This document shows positions 1 through 10,560 of a stretch of 64,000 nucleotides of DNA, in pieces. Made by a program: the position numbers and the translations under genes. Source of the stretch: Haemaphysalis longicornis (taxonomy: Eukaryota > Arthropoda > Arachnida > Ixodida > Ixodidae); contig CM023449.1 of NCBI GenBank assembly GCA_013339765.2, forward strand, positions 118,920,957 to 118,984,956. Direction: 5' to 3'. The first letter of the stretch is position 1. Every line of letters begins with the position of its first letter. The notes below the pieces were generated by a model. That model worked only from the letters and a program-made list of their open reading frames with translations, was not told the origin of the DNA and made no database searches.

Positions 1-1611
1 ACCATTGTACTCGAGGAAGTACACGAGCCTGCGATTGATCATCTTCTCGAAGAGCTTGCACAGGCAGCTCGTCAGGGCTATTGGACGGTAACTTGAGGGG
101 GACGACGGGTCCTTTCCCTCCTTCAAGAAAGCCACTACAATGGCCTCCCTCCAAGAGTGTGGAATGTGCCCCGAAAGCCATATTTTATTATATAGATGTA
201 GAAGTGCTTCAAGTGTGTCTGCGTGTAGGTGTTGTATCATTGTGTATGTAATGTTGTCTGGGCCTGGAGCTGAGGGTTTACACGTGCTCAGAGCAGCCCT
301 CAGCTCATGTAGTGAAAACAGGGAGTTGTAAGAAGTCTGTGATTTGATGTTATCGTGTAGGGACTTCTTTTCACAAGAGGCTTTGTACTTCAAGAAAGTG
401 TTCGTGTAGTGTGCTGAACTGGACACGTGTTGGAAGTGTTGTGCGAGTGTGTCAGCCTGGTCTTCCAGTGTGTCCCCTGTTGTACTGACCAGGGGCAGGC
501 TGTGTGTATGTTGTCCTTTGAGTTTGCGTATACGTGTCCATACCTTGCGTGTGTCTGTGTACGAGTTTATAGATGTTATGAATGAGCGCCAACTCTCTCT
601 TTTTGCCTCACGGCGCACACGTTTTCCTAACGCCTTGGCCCGTTTGAACAAAATGAGGTTACCCGACGTGGGGTACCGACGAAGGACACCCCACGCCTTG
701 TTCTGGGCCTCTCGCGCCCGCCTACAGTCCTCATTCCACCACGGCCTCCGCTGGTTGCGCGGGGCACCAGAGGCGTGGGGAATGGACTTTTCGGCGGCGT
801 CGAGGATGTGCGCCGTGAGCAGTTGGGTAGCTTCTTCAACGTGTAGGTGTCCTATGGATGTGTGGTGTAGTTGAGATGTCTCTGTAAATGTATTCCATGT
901 AGCTCTTGCTTCATTAAACCTTTTATGGGAAGATGGACTGCTTGGGCCTGTACCTATGTACGTTAATGAAGTAGGGAAATGGTCACTACCATATGGGTCC
1001 GTGGCCACACCCCACTCAAGACATGGAAAGAGAATTGCCGAACCAATAGCCAAGTCAAGACATGAGTATGTGTTGTGTCCTATGTTATGATATGTAGGCT
1101 GTTTATTGTTGAAAAGGCATGCTCCAGAGGATGTAAGAAACCTCTCTATCAGGCGACCCCGGGCATCCGTACGAGAAGAGCCCCAAAGAGAATTGTGAGC
1201 ATTAAGGTCGCCTGTTAGAATGTACGGTTCGGGCAGCTGGTCAACCAGCGCCTCGAAGTCAGAGCTTAAAAGTGTAACATCAGGAGGAATGTAGACGGAG
1301 CATACCGTTATCAACCTATTAAATATTATTGTTCGAATTGCTACAGCCTCAAGGACGGTGTTCAAGGTGACAGGGTGGCATGCTAAGGATTTGCGGACAA
1401 TTATGGCCACACCGCCAGAAGAGTGTGTGCAGCCATCCCTGTCTTTCCTGTATACCAGGTAACTATTCAAGAAATTTGTGTGTTTGGAATTCAGATGTGT
1501 TTCCTGGACACACATTAAACTTGGCTGATTGGCATGCAGAATCTCATGCACGTCGTCAAGATTATTCAGAAGGCCTCTGCAGTTCCATTGAACAATGTTT
1601 TCTCTTCCCAT
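1..1611 (-). CDS. LINE ORF2: APE endonuclease and N-terminal reverse transcriptase (partial)
   Basis: Reading every codon from the ATG at 1611-1609 to base 1 gives 537 codons without a stop. The start is supported by an in-frame stop just upstream at 1621-1623. The protein opens with MGRENIVQWNCRGL, an APE endonuclease start, followed by the metal-binding ETHL motif, GDLNAHN at residues 134-140 and SDH at 209-211. A charged linker follows, then PGPDN at about 449-453 and the RT opening SYRPIALTSC near residue 506. In this family the endonuclease nicks target DNA and RT primes on the nick. The catalytic YxDD lies beyond the edge. ORF2 starts 33 bp after the ORF1 stop, in a different frame. Confidence 0.92.
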   Translation of the reverse strand, partial: MGRENIVQWNCRGLLNNLDDVHEILHANQPSLMCVQETHLNSKHTNFLNSYLVYRKDRDGCTHSSGGVAIIVRKSLACHPVTLNTVLEAVAIRTIIFNRLITVCSVYIPPDVTLLSSDFEALVDQLPEPYILTGDLNAHNSLWGSSRTDARGRLIERFLTSSGACLFNNKQPTYHNIGHNTYSCLDLAIGSAILFPCLEWGVATDPYGSDHFPTSLTYIGTGPSSPSSHKRFNEARATWNTFTETSQLHHTSIGHLHVEEATQLLTAHILDAAEKSIPHASGAPRNQRRPWWNEDCRRAREAQNKAWGVLRRYPTSGNLILFKRAKALGKRVRREAKRESWRSFITSINSYTDTRKVWTRIRKLKGQHTHSLPLVSTTGDTLEDQADTLAQHFQHVSSSAHYTNTFLKYKASCEKKSLHDNIKSQTSYNSLFSLHELRAALSTCKPSAPGPDNITYTMIQHLHADTLEALLHLYNKIWLSGHIPHSWREAIVVAFLKEGKDPSSPSSYRPIALTSCLCKLFEKMINRRLVYFLEYNG

Positions 1612-1644
1612 TATGATGTGTTAGAGCTACTGGAGTGTGATTAT

Positions 1645-3017
1645 TTATGTAGGGTCTTTCGGGGCTTGCACTCTTGGAAGGGGTTTTCTGACCTTCTCTA
1701 CTGACCTGGACGTCGCAGCCCGTTCCTTCCGCTGCGATGAAAGCCGGAAGGGCTCGACGTCCATGTCGTCATCTGATGGCAAGGGGGTGGCCAGCGGACT
1801 GGGCCCCCTTGACGTGGTACCCTTTCGGGTGTTCTTTGCCTGCGCTGCCAGTGCCGAAGGCGTGGGGAGCACCACAGGTGGCACAGGCAGTGAGGCGGGA
1901 GAGGGGGTCGCTGCGACTGCCTCCGTCTCCATCTCCGTGCCCTTGCGTGTGCTTTGGGCCGGTGGAGAGGAGGAAATAGAGGGTGCAACGGCATCCCCAA
2001 CGGACGTGGATGCCACCACAGCCGCTGCTGACTTAGCAGGCGGTGCGGTGGAGGTTTGGGCCGCCAGAGGCAACCCAGGGGGGGGCGGGGGCGGGACCAA
2101 GTCCGACTCGCGGTACTGGGTCCCCGCCGAACCAGACGCCGCTCCGCCCCCCGGCGAGCTGCGTCGGCGTACCTCCCCAGGGGAAAAGAGGCGAACCTCT
2201 TTCGCGCCTCGGGGAAGGTGATGTTTTCTGTTACCTTTATGTTAATGATTTTTTTCTCTTGTTGAAACTTTTCACAGGCACGAGAGTATGCTGCATGTGG
2301 ACCCTGGCAATTCGGGCAGGTAAGGTTGGTTGCAGTGCAGTTGTCAGATAGATGATCATGCTGGCCACATTTGGCACATGTTGTTCTGCCACGACAGGAG
2401 TTGGTACCATGCCCGAACCTCTGGCACTTGAAACAGCGCCGCGGGTTCGGGATGTATGGCCGGACAGAACAACGGATGAAACCTGCGTTGATATGCTCGG
2501 GCAGTGTGCAGCGGTCGAAAGTCAGAATCAGATGTTTGGTGGGTATTTCTTTGTTCTCTCTCCTGATGACGATGCGCCTTACTGCTGTCACGCCTTGTTC
2601 TTTTAGGCCTTCGAGCAGATCAGTCTCTGTCTCGGTTAGGAGATCTGCCTCAGAGATCACACCTTGACAACTGTTGAGGCTGCGGTGGGGTGTGACCCTG
2701 ATCTCCAGATCTGCCATGCGGGTTTGTTTCAGGAGGATTGTGGATTGCTGATTGGTTTTAACCTCAACTAGCACTTCACCAGTTCTGAGTTTTTTGGCGT
2801 CATATGTTTTGCCGATGATACCTTCAAGGTATTTAGAAACAAGAAATACCGATTGAGAAGAAACCGGCTTCGATTTGTCCACAGATTCCATGATCAAAAA
2901 ACGAGGGTAGTTATCTTGCTTTGGGAGCGAGATAGAAGGCAAAGAAGGAAAAGATACTTCGGTGCGGCCCCTTTTCAGGGACCGATCACGTTTGGGGGGG
3001 GGTTTAGAGAATGCCAT
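1645..3017 (-). pseudogene. LINE ORF1: zinc-knuckle nucleic-acid-binding protein, frameshifted
   Basis: Starting at 3017, this encodes a basic N-terminus, two stretches that may be RRM-like folds (about residues 55-105 and 120-180), then three CCHC knuckles at about 195-208, 214-227 and 234-248. ORF1 proteins of I/Jockey LINEs bind element RNA and act as its packaging protein. After about residue 275 the frame opened at 3017 becomes arginine-rich nonsense. The adjoining frame, ending with TAA at 1645-1647, gives a proline/alanine/serine-rich tail more typical of the family. The switch lies between about 2080 and 2190, next to runs of seven and five G at 2078-2090. It could be a genuine indel or a homopolymer assembly error. 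Confidence 0.83.
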
Positions 3018-3370
3018 ACATCATAGTATAGAAGCAGGGGGACGGGGGTTCTTTCTTCTCAAACCTTACCCTGATAGCCTGAGAGGTCCCGGAGCTCCCT
3101 GCCTGGTAAACAGACAGGGAGCCCATCCGCCGGAGCTTGACCTGGGCTCCGACGGCCACCGTTTACGGCTTCTACCCTTCACCTTTAAACACCTCGCCAC
3201 GGTTGGATCCAGCTTATGTTTGGGGGCTCGGGGTCCGCGGTATCGCCAGTAACCGTCACCAAGATTGCTCAAGGTGCCCCGTGCGGGGCATAAGCACAAT
3301 CAACTGGTATCAGTGCACACAGTTATGTTTGGCGCATGCGGGGTTCACGCAGAGGCGTTCCCTTTTTTAG
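3018..3370 (-). other. 5' untranslated leader of the I-group LINE
   Basis: About 350 bp upstream of ORF1, moderately GC-rich and with no reading frame that continues ORF1. I-group LINEs normally carry an internal promoter in this position. I cannot point to a specific motif. The outer boundary is set only by the drop to AT-rich flanking sequence near 3365. Confidence 0.5.
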
Positions 3371-3570
3371 ATTTCGTTCATCAAATAGGTGCTTGTTGCT
3401 CCAGAGAATTGAGGAATCATTAAGACCCTAAATAAAAACATACAAAATCATCAATTAACTCAGCAAAAGGTGTGGTAGTCGCATTTGCTATGCCAATCGT
3501 ATGAACACCTTCCCATTGTATCAGCCAAGTATACAGCGTTACTACTCTGCTAATGGCCCTCACTACATGC

Positions 3571-3800
3571 GCTGAGGTGGCCCAGTGGCTAATGCGTTGT
3601 ACTGCCAAGCCCAAGATCGTGAGTTATTCCCTGCCACGCGGCTGCTTGTGAGGTGAAGACGAAAAGCGAAAACGTCCGTGTGTTCGAGATGCTGGCGCAC
3701 GTTGAAGATCCCCAGGTGGTCAAAATTATTCCGCAGCATTCGACTACGCCTCGCTTCCTCACTTCTGTAGCGTCCGTCCCTTAAACCTCATAATCAACCA
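3571..3800 (+). mobile_element. tRNA-derived SINE (Ruka-like), aged
   Basis: The head reads like a tRNA: an A-box-like TGGCCCAGTGGC at 3578-3589 and a degraded B box around 3620 (GAGTTATTCCC). The body (GAAAACGTCCGTGTG, then GATCCCCAGGTGGTC) matches the body of the better-preserved SINE at 9504-9744. The 3' tail is AATCAACCA-like. It is transcribed by Pol III and mobilised in trans by a LINE in this class. No clear target duplication is visible. Confidence 0.8.
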
Positions 3801-6599
3801 AACGTCCAAAAAATAATGCACAACGACGCCAGAACCGACTGTCTACCGTTGCACTTTTGGGATCACCACGGAAAAAGGCAGACGCATTTCGATGAAATTG
3901 AAAAAGGCGGGCTCTAGGGGCGTGCATAACTGGATGAATGGAAATTTTCGCATTCGGAAGCCGAGTGATCAGCGCTGCGCAGATGCCTTTCAAGGCTACC
4001 GCCTGTCATCTGCGGAAGACGAAACTACGCCTGCGCAGTTCTTCAGAGAAAAATGGCCGGAGGTGGACATAGGAAACAGGAAGTGATGAACTTGTGTTTA
4101 CATCGACAGTATAAAAACCGCGCCCATTTTCAGCGCTGCTGTGGAAAAAGTGCAGCGGTATCCCCGTTTCGATCTTCTGTATTTCAATCTTTTCGCCCTG
4201 CTTTCTTTACGCTGCTTCTGCCGCCGGGTCTAGATGAAAACGCTCAATTTCATCCGTACCTTCGAGATGGTTAGGTAATACTAGTGGGGGATATGGCGAT
4301 ATATATCGGTGACTGTTCATGCCTCAAACCTGTTTCCTGCTTTTCTGTGTTCATCTATGTTAATTTTTCTGATGAGCGTTTCTTTCTTGTCATTCCTCGC
4401 CAGACAGATGACAACGGGCATTCACAAAAAGTGCACTACAGAACACCTTCAGAGGAGTAGTCAGCCCCTTTACTTTTCCAAGTCGAACAAGATACCGCCA
4501 AATAAAATTTAAGGAAGGAGATACCTTCACGCTTTTTCGGTGCCGGTACAGGCGCTTCTCGTTGCTCTCATAAAATGCGATTCATGCCTAACCGAGGGCG
4601 GGTGTTTGGGTTGCCGTCGCGTGGGGTCGCGCCATTTTTTTACACCTAAGTAGCGCTATTTCAAGTAGGCAGCAAATATTGCTAACGTGATGAATTTGAG
4701 TTTATTGTATTGTTGGGGCTTGATGTATTATTGCTATATAAAAGCCTTGGTCCGGCGTTCAGACGATTCAAGCAAATGCGAAGACAAATTGATGTCCTGT
4801 ATGCAAAATATACAAAAAATATCTAGATGTTATTCAAAATTACTTTCATCGGTTCATTTATTTTCATTTGTAGAACTGGCTAGTTTTTCAATTGTGTTTA
4901 GGACCATAAACGCTCAACATACGTAGACATATTACTTTAAATTATTACATACCTCATTACGAGCGGTAAGACGAGACCGGTGTACTTCTGTAACATGCGA
5001 AACCGATATTCATTTTACGTACGTTCCTGCCGCATTGAATATAAACTGGCGGGACTCGATTACTGCAACTTCGAAGTTTATATTAAATAATGTTCAGAGA
5101 ACCTTCATCAGTATATTCTGTTGATTTTATACGCGTAATTATTATGAATGCTGGCGGCTATGATAATGTTCTTTGTTTTTGTAATATTAGGTGCTTTTGT
5201 TTTATTAATAAGGTTGTATTTTGTTATTGTTGGATTTGTTGATTTTTGGGAGCAGTCTGATGCCTCATCGCTTAGAGGGGTACAGGGAATCGGCAGTTTT
5301 TTAAAGAACGTCAGCAAAATTTTGTTATTGATAATAGTTGTATTGTTATGGTCGGCAATGTGTTGCCACATAGTTTTTTGAGTTAGATGTGAATACTGAT
5401 GTTACTGCCTATGCGAAAACTTTCTTACACCAGAGCCACACGGTTTTTTATCGGTCTCTCACTAAAGCAAAGCTTGATAGCTTTATGTGAGAGGTGCCAG
5501 TAGCAGATTGTAAATATAAGTCACATCGACGTCACCTATTTCAACTTGAGCATTTATTTTCACAGAAAACTTGTCTGCTACAACGAAAGGTGACTGCTAC
5601 GGGTGTAGATGCAACCCTTGATTTCTTAATCTGTAGCTATCTTGGTGCCGCGTAGTTTTAGGCTCACGTCGGTTTTCTATTTTGGTCATTGGTGTTGTCA
5701 CTGAGACAGAAATATATTTTTCCGACTATACAACATGCTTAGGCCCATTATGACGTTCAGTTCCGCAGCAACCTCTATAGCGATGTATCTGTTTGACCGG
5801 TCTGCTGAAGTAAAACCCCGCTTGATTCTGCTAAAATAAAGGTTATAGTGTGTAGTCGTAAAAACCATCATTTGCTGTTTTTATGCAGTAATGACGATGC
5901 TCATCCGAAAGGGCAGGTGAAATCAAGGATCTGAATCTACTCTTTGACAGCAACTCAGCCATTTACCTCGAAAGAGGCTCACTCAACACGCTGTGAGCCC
6001 TCTGCAGTATTAGACATGCGTGCAGGCTTAGAGAAAGTTCCCTTCCCTCTCATTTTTACAGATGTATACAAAAACAAGTATCGGTCAGTTGGAGTAGCAT
6101 GTATTCCGCATCCAACAGTGAATTCTTAGACCGTTCGAAAAAAAAAAGTAGACACGTTGCGGCAAGGTAACTACAGTGCAGCCATGACCACCCCTATTCT
6201 TCGTTAACTAAAGCTCCTTTGCCATTTTTGTTGATCGCCAGACGTACACACCTTATAGTGCTGTGCAAAACGTTTCAGTGTAATGTTTCATGTGAAAACG
6301 CCATAGTATTTTTTATTTTTTTTTATTCAGCTTGCTACATTCACCCAGAGGGAATTGTTGTGTTCAGTGAAGGGGTCAGTGCAGAAATGGAATCATAAAA
6401 AAGTGTTCAGTGCAGAAATGGATTCATGAATCTCGTAATAAACAAAAATACCAATCAACAGAACCATCTTTTAAAAGATTGCAGCGAGGAGCATTGTACA
6501 ACGTCAAAGAGCAATATTGCCGAATGAAAAAAATAATGAAATAAAAGAGAAAAAAGGAACACAAGACGGAAGGGGAAATTTAAAACATCGACATTCTAT
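3801..6599. other. AT-rich stretch, no recognised gene
   Basis: Only short open frames with no family resemblance are present. A TATA-like TATAAAAACC lies at about 4109-4118, in a GC-richer patch (3800-4270), but no convincing ORF or LTR structure follows it. I see nothing else to annotate. Confidence 0.5.
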
Positions 6600-6682
6600 A
6601 AAACTAGTCACAGTGGTCATCGAATATTGCAGTGGGCATCAACACGCAGGCGCAGTTAGGAAGAAAACAACGAAAAACCAAT

Positions 6683-6940
6683 TTACAGGAACAATATCGC
6701 CGCAATTGACGAAACACCGTTTTCACTGTCACCACGCAGATAACACTTCAGAGCGGTGTCAAATCTGACGCCAGAGGCGGAAACGACGTTTTCCGGGAGC
6801 TTATTCCAATCACCAATTGTGCGTTGAAAAAAAGATGATTTTAAAAAATTACACGATCTTCCCACGTGGCAACCCTGAGGGGATGCAAAGCCGTGGAGTA
6901 GCAGTGTGTTAATTGGTTGTTAGAGTAAAGACACGTCTAG
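6683..6940 (-). pseudogene. LINE ORF2 C-terminal tail
   Basis: The minus frame contains SSFFQRTIGDWNKLPENV, which resembles the conserved C-terminal tail of CR1/Jockey ORF2 proteins (serine-phenylalanine-phenylalanine, then WNxLP). It is the continuation of the RT fragment at 7570-9503 and is separated from it by the element at about 6950-7562. Confidence 0.65.
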
Positions 6941-6949
6941 TAGCATATT

Positions 6950-7562
6950 AAATGTCTTCTTTATTTATCGAGTAGTGGGGAACGTTTTGCGCCTTCTCGT
7001 TCTCGAAGCGAGGAATCCGTTGTTCGACGCTGGCGTTTCGAAGCGTTGTCACGTTGCCGAACGCCAACTGGATCAGCTAATCGCCGCTGGCGTTTCAAAG
7101 CGGCTTCTCGTTCTCCGAGCGAGCAATCCGCTGCTCGAACCTGCCATTTACGTTCGGCGTCGCGAGCTCTCCTCTGTGCAGCCTTGTCTTCTGAGGTGCT
7201 CGCGGTTCTGACAGTCTGCTGGCTGGCGCTAGTTGAAGGTGTGCCAGCCAGTTCGCTGACGGAATCATTGGCTTCCATTTGCAGTCATCGGACGGTGCAG
7301 TACCGCAGACGCAAATGAGCGGAATGCGGATGGGTTTATTTGCAGAGCAGAGGGAGTGGAGAGGAGGAAGAGCGCGCATACGCGTGATTTGGCAGCTGGT
7401 GTGCAGTGGGGAGAGTAGGAGCAGGTCGCGCTAGCGCACAAGTGGTGTGGAGAGGAATATGGGAGAGAGAGCGGCGTTATCACAGCTCTTGTGGAGAGGA
7501 GGAGAGGGGCGGACGCCGGACGACGGAGGGTCGACTAAAAGATGCTTTGCATCTAAAAGCGA
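6950..7562 (-). mobile_element. TTTTAGATGC-ended element inserted in a LINE
   Basis: On the minus strand the element begins with TTTTAGATGCAAAGCATC (7545-7562, itself a small palindrome) followed by a GTCG/GTCC-rich segment. Similar starts occur at 53766 (plus) and 44131 (minus), so this is a family. It carries the 105-codon ORF at 6961-7278. It separates LINE pieces that belong together, which marks it as an insertion. The left end near 6950 is uncertain, and no target duplication was identified. Confidence 0.6.
6961..7278 (-). CDS. Small basic repeat protein, function unknown
   Basis: A 105-codon frame. After a serine/threonine-rich N-terminus of about 30 residues it consists of degenerate units of 18-20 residues, each with a KRQRR-like basic core followed by a D and a REREA-like end (for example KRQRRLADP and KRQRRTTDSSLREREG). 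The composition suggests a nucleic-acid-binding or coiled-coil protein. It reminds me of basic repeat regions seen in uncharacterised tick ORFs and loosely of STPR-type DNA-binding repeats. The unit length does not match the 23 residues of STPR, so I do not claim that family. Confidence 0.5.
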   Translation of the reverse strand: MEANDSVSELAGTPSTSASQQTVRTASTSEDKAAQRRARDAERKWQVRAADCSLGEREAALKRQRRLADPVGVRQRDNASKRQRRTTDSSLREREGAKRSPLLDK

Positions 7563-7569
7563 GGTGCGG

Positions 7570-9503
7570 CAGTGAATTTCTCTGATCTACTTGCTAATGT
7601 CTCTGCTTTTTGATACGCAAGCAGGCGGTTTTAAATGGGTATGGCGGTTAATACCTGTTTTTTTCGTTAGTTATCTGGTTGAGGAATAGTAGGCGACATA
7701 CTGTGCGGCGAATATGTGAACAGCCCCAAGACAGTGGCTTTTTAATTGCGGAAACACTGGTGTTCTTACTAAACGAACCAGTGACAAAGCGGGCAGAACG
7801 GTTTTCAATAGGTTCTAGTTTGGTAATGAGTACGTTGGTGTCCGGATCCCACACAAGCAGCAGCGTATTCTAGTATTGGGCGCACATTAGTCATGTATAA
7901 AGTCTCCTTTACGGTCCTGTGGCGAATTGTTGAAATTTTTTCTAATAAAATTAAGAACACGGCAGCCTTCATTGTTGCGGTTGTAGTGTGTTTGGTCCAC
8001 GGTCAGGTTTTGATGAGAATGTGATGTCAAGGTACATAACATGATCTGTCAATGCAATGCTTTCCATTTGTAAAAAGTAAGTATTTGTTTGTATTGCACT
8101 GTTTTCGGCTGAAACGCATGTAGTTGCATTTTGAGATGTTCTGTTTTCATATTCCATTTAACTGTTTAGATCCAACGTAATTAAGATGCGTCGTTCGGAT
8201 TGTTAATGTCCCCTATACAATACGCAATCATCGGCGTATAGCCATAGTTTAGATGAAACGTTTACACCCATATCTTTAATAAAATTAAAAACAAGATGGG
8301 GCCGATGACGGACCCTTGCGGGACTCCTGAGGGAACGGGGTCCGGTTCGGATTCAATGCCAGTAATGGGAACCTTTGGGGAACGATTCGAAAGGTACGTG
8401 CGCACTCAACCAACCTAGTTGTCAGAGAGACCAAGATAAGATAATAATAAGCATGTGAGAGGGATACACTACCTCGAATTCCTTTCGGTAGTCTAAAATG
8501 CACAGTCTCTTGAGGACCTGAATCAAATCAGGAAAAAAAATATCATGACATACTTCTGCTAATTTGGTGTGTGCATGAATCACCAACTCAGGAAAACATG
8601 CTGGTAGTTCATAAAAAAATTTTTTAACCGCAAATTATGGAATGTTCGAGTAAATAATGCGCTCGAGGATTTTGCAACACACGGCTCGTGCGCGATATGG
8701 GTCTGTAATTGGGCGCCTGGCAAAAGGGTGCCTTTTAATGAATTGGGTACGAAGTTAGCAGATTTCACACAGTAAGGGCAACTGACTTGTAGACATCGAT
8801 AATCTGAATATCACGACAAGAAATTTAAACACCGTGGCTGCGCAGTTTGTGAAACCTAGACAGGGTATCGCGTCAGGAAAGGAGGCAGAATGGGGTTTTT
8901 AGTTCTTCAAGGAGTTTTAATACTCCATTGTATGTTACATCAATATCTGGCATGGCCGGTAGATGGCAATGGGGACTTCCCGCACTTGGTTCACCCCATT
9001 AAGGAGGTAAGAAAAGACGGATTTAAAGTAGTTGTTAAAATTGATTGGCTTATCGAAGCCATAAGTTATAAATCCTGATCGGTAGGGAAAAGGTGAATAG
9101 TTTTCTTCCTCCTTTCCGCTCTTTTTTACAAACTTCCATAGTTCTTTAGGACTGAGTTTAAGTTTCTTACTTAAGGAAGTATAAAAGTTTCTTTGGTACA
9201 TTTATTTCTCGTAGTTGTGTAGGAAATTATTGCGAGGTTTTTTAAAATTTCTTCGTTCCTGTGCTGGACAGATCGCTTGAAGATAGGTGATTTCTTGTGA
9301 GCAAAAGCTTATTCTCATGCGTGAACAGCGTTATTTTTACGTTGTGTACCAGACAAACGTTTTAATGGAATATGTTCGTCTATAAGTGACAAGGAAAACC
9401 TAGTTCTGAACCACGCCCATAGTTCCTCTACGCTAAAAGTTCATGAGGCCTGTGACGAAATCATCGTACGGCTCATCTAAGCTATGACTAATCATACTGT
9501 AAT
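7570..9503 (-). pseudogene. LINE reverse transcriptase region, heavily decayed
   Basis: Linker sequence rich in lysine lies at 8935-9201. The RT motif GVPQGSVIGPILF lies near 8298-8330 and the catalytic YADD codons at about 8225-8236, followed by post-RT text with WDPDTNVLITKLE at 7800-7854. Frames change repeatedly. Two hallmark RT motifs at the expected spacing make the identification firm, while the clade (CR1/Jockey-like) is inference. Confidence 0.75.
9489..9503. repeat. Target site duplication of SINE, left copy
   Basis: TAATCATACTGTAAT, identical to 9745-9759 on the other side of the SINE. The length fits LINE-mediated insertion. Confidence 0.93.
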
Positions 9504-9744
9504 TGATTGATTGTGGCGTTTAACAGCCGCCGACGCAACGCAGGCGATGAGGCGCGCCGTAGTGGAGGGCTCCGGATTAATTTTGACCACCTGGGGATCC
9601 TTTATCGTGCGCCGAAATCTCGTACACACGGGAGTTTTCGCTTTCGCCTCCATCAGAAAAGCGGGCCGCCGCGGCCGGGAATCGAACCCGCTACCCTCGT
9701 GCTCAGAAGCGCAACGCCTTAGCCACTGAGCTACCGCGGCGGGT
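9504..9744 (-). mobile_element. tRNA-derived SINE (Ruka-like), well preserved
   Basis: On the minus strand the head has an A box TAGCTCAGTGGC (plus 9722-9733) and a perfect B box GGTTCGATTCC (plus 9678-9688). A conserved body and a CAATCAATCA-type tail follow. It is flanked by a perfect 15-bp direct repeat and sits inside the CR1/Jockey-like LINE, so it is younger than that LINE. The perfect B box and duplication indicate recent insertion. Confidence 0.93.
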
Positions 9745-9759
9745 TAATCATACTGTAAT
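9745..9759. repeat. Target site duplication of SINE, right copy
   Basis: TAATCATACTGTAAT, identical to 9489-9503. Confidence 0.93.
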
Positions 9760-10520
9760 CGCCCTTCTCAAAACTCTACACTTGGCGCGGTTAAGATATG
9801 GCTTTGTGCGGTCGGTTGCATGAAACTTTAGCAAAGACTCCGTTATGGTCACTGCTGCCAGGGATTGCTGTAATGAATTGCTGGCTAAGCTTTGGCATTA
9901 AAAAAAAAACAAGTCAAGAATAAAGGAGCTTTCGGCAGTTCTTCTGGTGGGAAAATCAACGAATTGATAAAGGCCATGCGTTGATATCTGTTGCTGAATT
10001 CATCGGAAAGAGCAGACTGTGCAGATAAGTAGAGATTTCTGTTCCACTGAACGCGAGGCATGTTAAAGTCACCACCGATAAAGAGATTAGTATTTACGTC
10101 TTGCAATGGGTTTTACAAGGACCAGAATGGCTCCAGTGAACTTGAGCTGGAGGCCTGCGATAAAAAAGACCCTATTGTAAGATGTTCGCCATTGCGCAGG
10201 ATGATTTTGCAACGCACGCTTTCGCAGTTATCGTCGCACAGAATCTACTGGCACGCTAGGGATGGATTTGTCGACGAGAAGAAATACACCACCCACCATG
10301 AACGGTCATGGTCGCGCTGATAAATTTTCAAAACCTGACGGAAAAGACTTCAGCTTGCTTATGATATCATCTAACCATGATTCTGTGCCAACAACAATAT
10401 CGGCATGCGTCATGATGATTAAACTGGAAAGAGCATCTCGTTTATTCTTTATGCTGCGGAGTTAATTACTAGGAGGTTGAGCTCCGTTAGCCGGCAATCG
10501 CCCCTTCGCAGAATGCCTGT
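9760..10520 (-). pseudogene. LINE APE endonuclease fragment
   Basis: The reverse strand shows the endonuclease motifs in order: ADIVVGTESWL with the catalytic glutamate near 10390, then GGVFLLVDKSIPS near 10290, and GGDFNMPRVQW near 10070. Frameshifts and stops split it; the longest open piece is 9885-10106. The family role is nicking the target for target-primed reverse transcription. This copy is inactive. Confidence 0.78.
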
Positions 10521-10560
10521 TAAGTTCATTCATGCCGTCCGTTCTTATCAAACATCCGCA

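Larger units (their letters stand above)
1..3370 (-). mobile_element. I-group non-LTR retrotransposon, 5' portion, runs off the left edge
   Basis: On the minus strand, in order, are a leader of about 350 bp, ORF1 with three CCHC zinc knuckles, a short gap, and ORF2 beginning with an APE-type endonuclease and entering the reverse transcriptase. That order is typical of the I/Jockey superfamily of LINEs. The element is cut by the window edge inside the RT fingers region, so the rest of RT, any RNase H and the 3' tail lie to the left. The 5' boundary near 3370 is approximate. ORF2 is undamaged while ORF1 carries a frameshift in a G/C-rich tract, which suggests a fairly young copy. The clade name is inference from motif style. 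Confidence 0.88.
6600..10560 (-). mobile_element. Decayed CR1/Jockey-like LINE, interrupted by a SINE and a second element
   Basis: Minus-strand fragments appear in the correct order for one LINE: endonuclease (about 10520-9760), a post-endonuclease linker (about 9200-8900), RT with GVPQGS and YADD (8330-8212), the post-RT thumb (about 7860-7600), and a C-terminal tail with DWNKLPE (about 6865-6683). Many stops and frameshifts separate them. The order is broken at 9504-9744 by a SINE and at about 6950-7562 by an unrelated element, so both inserted later. Ends are approximate because the tail and any 5' UTR are not recognisable. Confidence 0.8.

Noticed and set aside
627..839. 70-codon minus ORF
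   Set aside because: A shadow frame within the intact LINE ORF2 (1-1611).
1637..2221. 194-codon plus ORF, alanine/glycine-rich
   Set aside because: Antisense of the LINE ORF1 tail; low complexity explains its openness.
4100..4300. TATA-like site suggesting a promoter or LTR
   Set aside because: No matching LTR, initiator or ORF nearby.
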